Positions 40,603-41,724 of a DNA stretch of 41,724 nt are shown in pieces. The stretch is from Clostridia bacterium (GTDB lineage Bacteria > Bacillota > Clostridia > Oscillospirales > Acutalibacteraceae): assembly GCA_017625435.1 (NCBI GenBank), contig JAGAKX010000046.1, positions 1-41,724 on the forward strand, written 5' to 3'. Numbering within the stretch: the stretch's first letter is position 1; the number at the start of each line of letters is the position of its first letter. Below the pieces are notes generated by a model. That model ran no database searches. It was not told where the DNA came from and saw only the letters and a list, made by a program, of their open reading frames with translations. Position numbers and translations under genes: made by a program.

Positions 40603-41307
40603 TTACTCTCCTTCTCCTATGAATGCCAGAAATCTCCTTTTGAATTCAGGCTGCTTTTTGTTGGCAATATTGACGGATACCTTCCTGTCACGGGCATCGA
40701 TAACAATTTCTTCACGGCTGAATTTTGAGATATAATTCATATTGACAACATAGCTGTTATGGGGTACGGCAAAATCTGTTGAAGTTAAAGCGGATCTGAT
40801 TGCCTTCAGAGGCTCTCTTACGGTATAAGATTCACTTACAGTATGCACAATTACATTTTTAAGTCTTGCTTCCGCATATACTATTTCACGGCTTTTTACT
40901 CTTATTAACTTCTTGTCCTTCGTTGTAAACGTTATCTGATTTTCGTTTATATCATGCAGCGCTCTTTCAAGTGCAGAAAAAACCTTACTCTGCGCAACAG
41001 GCTTTTTCAGGAATCTTACAACATCAAGATCCATTGCATCGTCAAGGTATTCATTGTAAGCCGTTACAACAATAATTACAGCACGGGATTTTCTCTGTTT
41101 TAAGCTCTTTATAACATCAATTCCGCTCATAGCCCCTAATTCAATATCCAGAAAAACAATATCAAATTTATCACCCTCAAGCACATCCGCACCGTCGGCA
41201 AATTCACTGATTTCGGCAGATATTCCTTTACCTGTAAAAAATTCCTGAACATAAGGCTTTAATATTTCAAGATGTGCTGTCTGGTCATCACATATAGCTA
41301 TTTTCAT
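40603..41307 (-). CDS. LytTR-family response regulator (AgrA-like)
   Basis: 234 residues: receiver domain with CDD (6-8), phospho-acceptor D54 in DIVFLDIELGAMSG, VTAYNEY and the lysine in RFLKKPV; a LytTR DNA-binding domain (about 130-234) with REIVYAEARLKNVIVHT, and AVPHNSYVVNMNYIS. LytTR proteins bind pairs of direct repeats and commonly control peptide secretion, competence or virulence. First gene of the pair with the GHKL kinase; its own promoter is at 41358-41386. Confidence 0.9.
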   Translation of the reverse strand: MKIAICDDQTAHLEILKPYVQEFFTGKGISAEISEFADGADVLEGDKFDIVFLDIELGAMSGIDVIKSLKQRKSRAVIIVVTAYNEYLDDAMDLDVVRFLKKPVAQSKVFSALERALHDINENQITFTTKDKKLIRVKSREIVYAEARLKNVIVHTVSESYTVREPLKAIRSALTSTDFAVPHNSYVVNMNYISKFSREEIVIDARDRKVSVNIANKKQPEFKRRFLAFIGEGE

Positions 41308-41357
41308 ATTTACCTCCGCAAAAACCGAATCTGCATATTCAAAAGCATACAGAATTA

Positions 41358-41386
41358 AATATATAGCACAATTTCCCGAAAGTCAA
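41358..41386 (-). promoter_or_regulatory. Promoter of the LytTR/AgrC-like operon
   Basis: Minus strand: TTGACT (41386-41381), 17-bp spacer, TATATT (41363-41358), 51 bp before the ATG at 41307. Confidence 0.7.
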
Positions 41387-41450
41387 ATTGTCCGACAAAA
41401 GACGAAAAAACAGGTACAAATAAAGAATCTGTCGTATTACACGGTAAAAA

Positions 41451-41477
41451 TTGTGCATTATAAAACAAAGTGCACAA
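41451..41477. repeat. Inverted repeat in the glpK / LytTR intergenic region
   Basis: TTGTGCA (41451-41457) and TGCACAA (41471-41477) are perfect inverted repeats with a 13-nt spacer; a third half-site-like TGCACC follows at 41481-41486. It lies between the divergent promoters and could be an operator. No regulator is assigned. Confidence 0.35.
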
Positions 41478-41530
41478 ATCTGCACCATAATTTTTTATAT
41501 ATCAGATTACTTATATTCATTGTTAATCGG

Positions 41531-41559
41531 TTGACAATGTTTTCACAAAGGACTAAAAT
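41531..41559 (+). promoter_or_regulatory. Promoter of glpK
   Basis: TTGACA (41531-41536), 17-bp spacer, TAAAAT (41554-41559), 31 bp before the ATG at 41591. Confidence 0.75.
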
Positions 41560-41575
41560 TAAATAATAAAAATAA

Positions 41576-41724
<149 letters not shown>

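Overview
The window looks like the chromosome of a gut- or rumen-type Clostridia bacterium, probably an uncultured Oscillospirales or Ruminococcaceae relative. The evidence is a SCIFF peptide with its radical SAM maturase (a Clostridia hallmark), a tryptophan T-box leader, strong AGGAGG-type ribosome binding sites, TTGACA-N17-TATAAT promoters, single-gene or short operons separated by hairpin terminators, and several host- or plant-glycan enzymes. This assignment is inference; there is no rRNA or other phylogenetic marker beyond rpsB and tsf. I see no prophage, insertion sequence, CRISPR array or tRNA.

Layout. 1-5 kb: the edge-truncated start of a GH110-like beta-helix glycosidase, a divergent MFS transporter, pnuC behind a short attenuator-type leader, and a secreted GH92 alpha-mannosidase. 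5-7.3 kb: a T-box with a UGG specifier controlling an ECF S-component and a stand-alone trpB. 7.4-12.8 kb: a membrane-anchored LRR_5 protein coupled to a large MFS/GPH-like permease, mntP behind a promoter nested inside a terminator hairpin, and a secreted LCAT-like hydrolase with Cys in the nucleophile elbow. 12.9-16.6 kb: an autoregulated BlaI-type repressor and a very long BlaR1-type receptor. 16.6-20 kb (minus strand): SCIFF peptide, its maturase, an Orn/Lys/Arg decarboxylase-family enzyme and a Dabb protein. 20-23.5 kb: a glycerophosphodiester phosphodiesterase and a GH3 beta-glucosidase. 23.5-27.3 kb: a folded intergenic element and two convergent OmpR/HisKA two-component systems. 27.5-32.7 kb: a four-gene aryl-acid / aromatic amino acid operon (AMP-forming CoA ligase, IorA, IorB, aminotransferase). 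32.7-35.5 kb (minus): CotH-kinase-family surface protein and an esterase. 35.7-37.7 kb (minus): rpsB-tsf. 37.8-39.2 kb: NfeD and SPFH/band-7. 39.3-41.3 kb (minus): an AgrC/AgrA-like GHKL + LytTR pair. 41.6 kb to the edge: start of glpK.

How it fits together. Two separate loci concern aromatic amino acids: the tryptophan-sensing T-box/ECF/trpB operon (consistent with tryptophan uptake and indole salvage) and the CoA ligase-IorAB-aminotransferase operon, which could run oxidatively (making aryl acetates) or reductively (building aromatic amino acids from aryl acetates). The glycosidases (GH110-like, GH92, GH3), the esterase and the permeases fit glycan foraging. Regulation is dense: four His-Asp or Bla-type sensory pairs, a T-box, a pnuC attenuator and an rpsB leader. 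The least explained items are the pnuC leader RNA, the 90-nt element at 23.5 kb, the SCIFF variant lacking the usual Thr acceptor, the GH92 with Gln in place of the general acid, the Cys-elbow hydrolase, and a shared amphipathic C-terminal tail on two secreted proteins.
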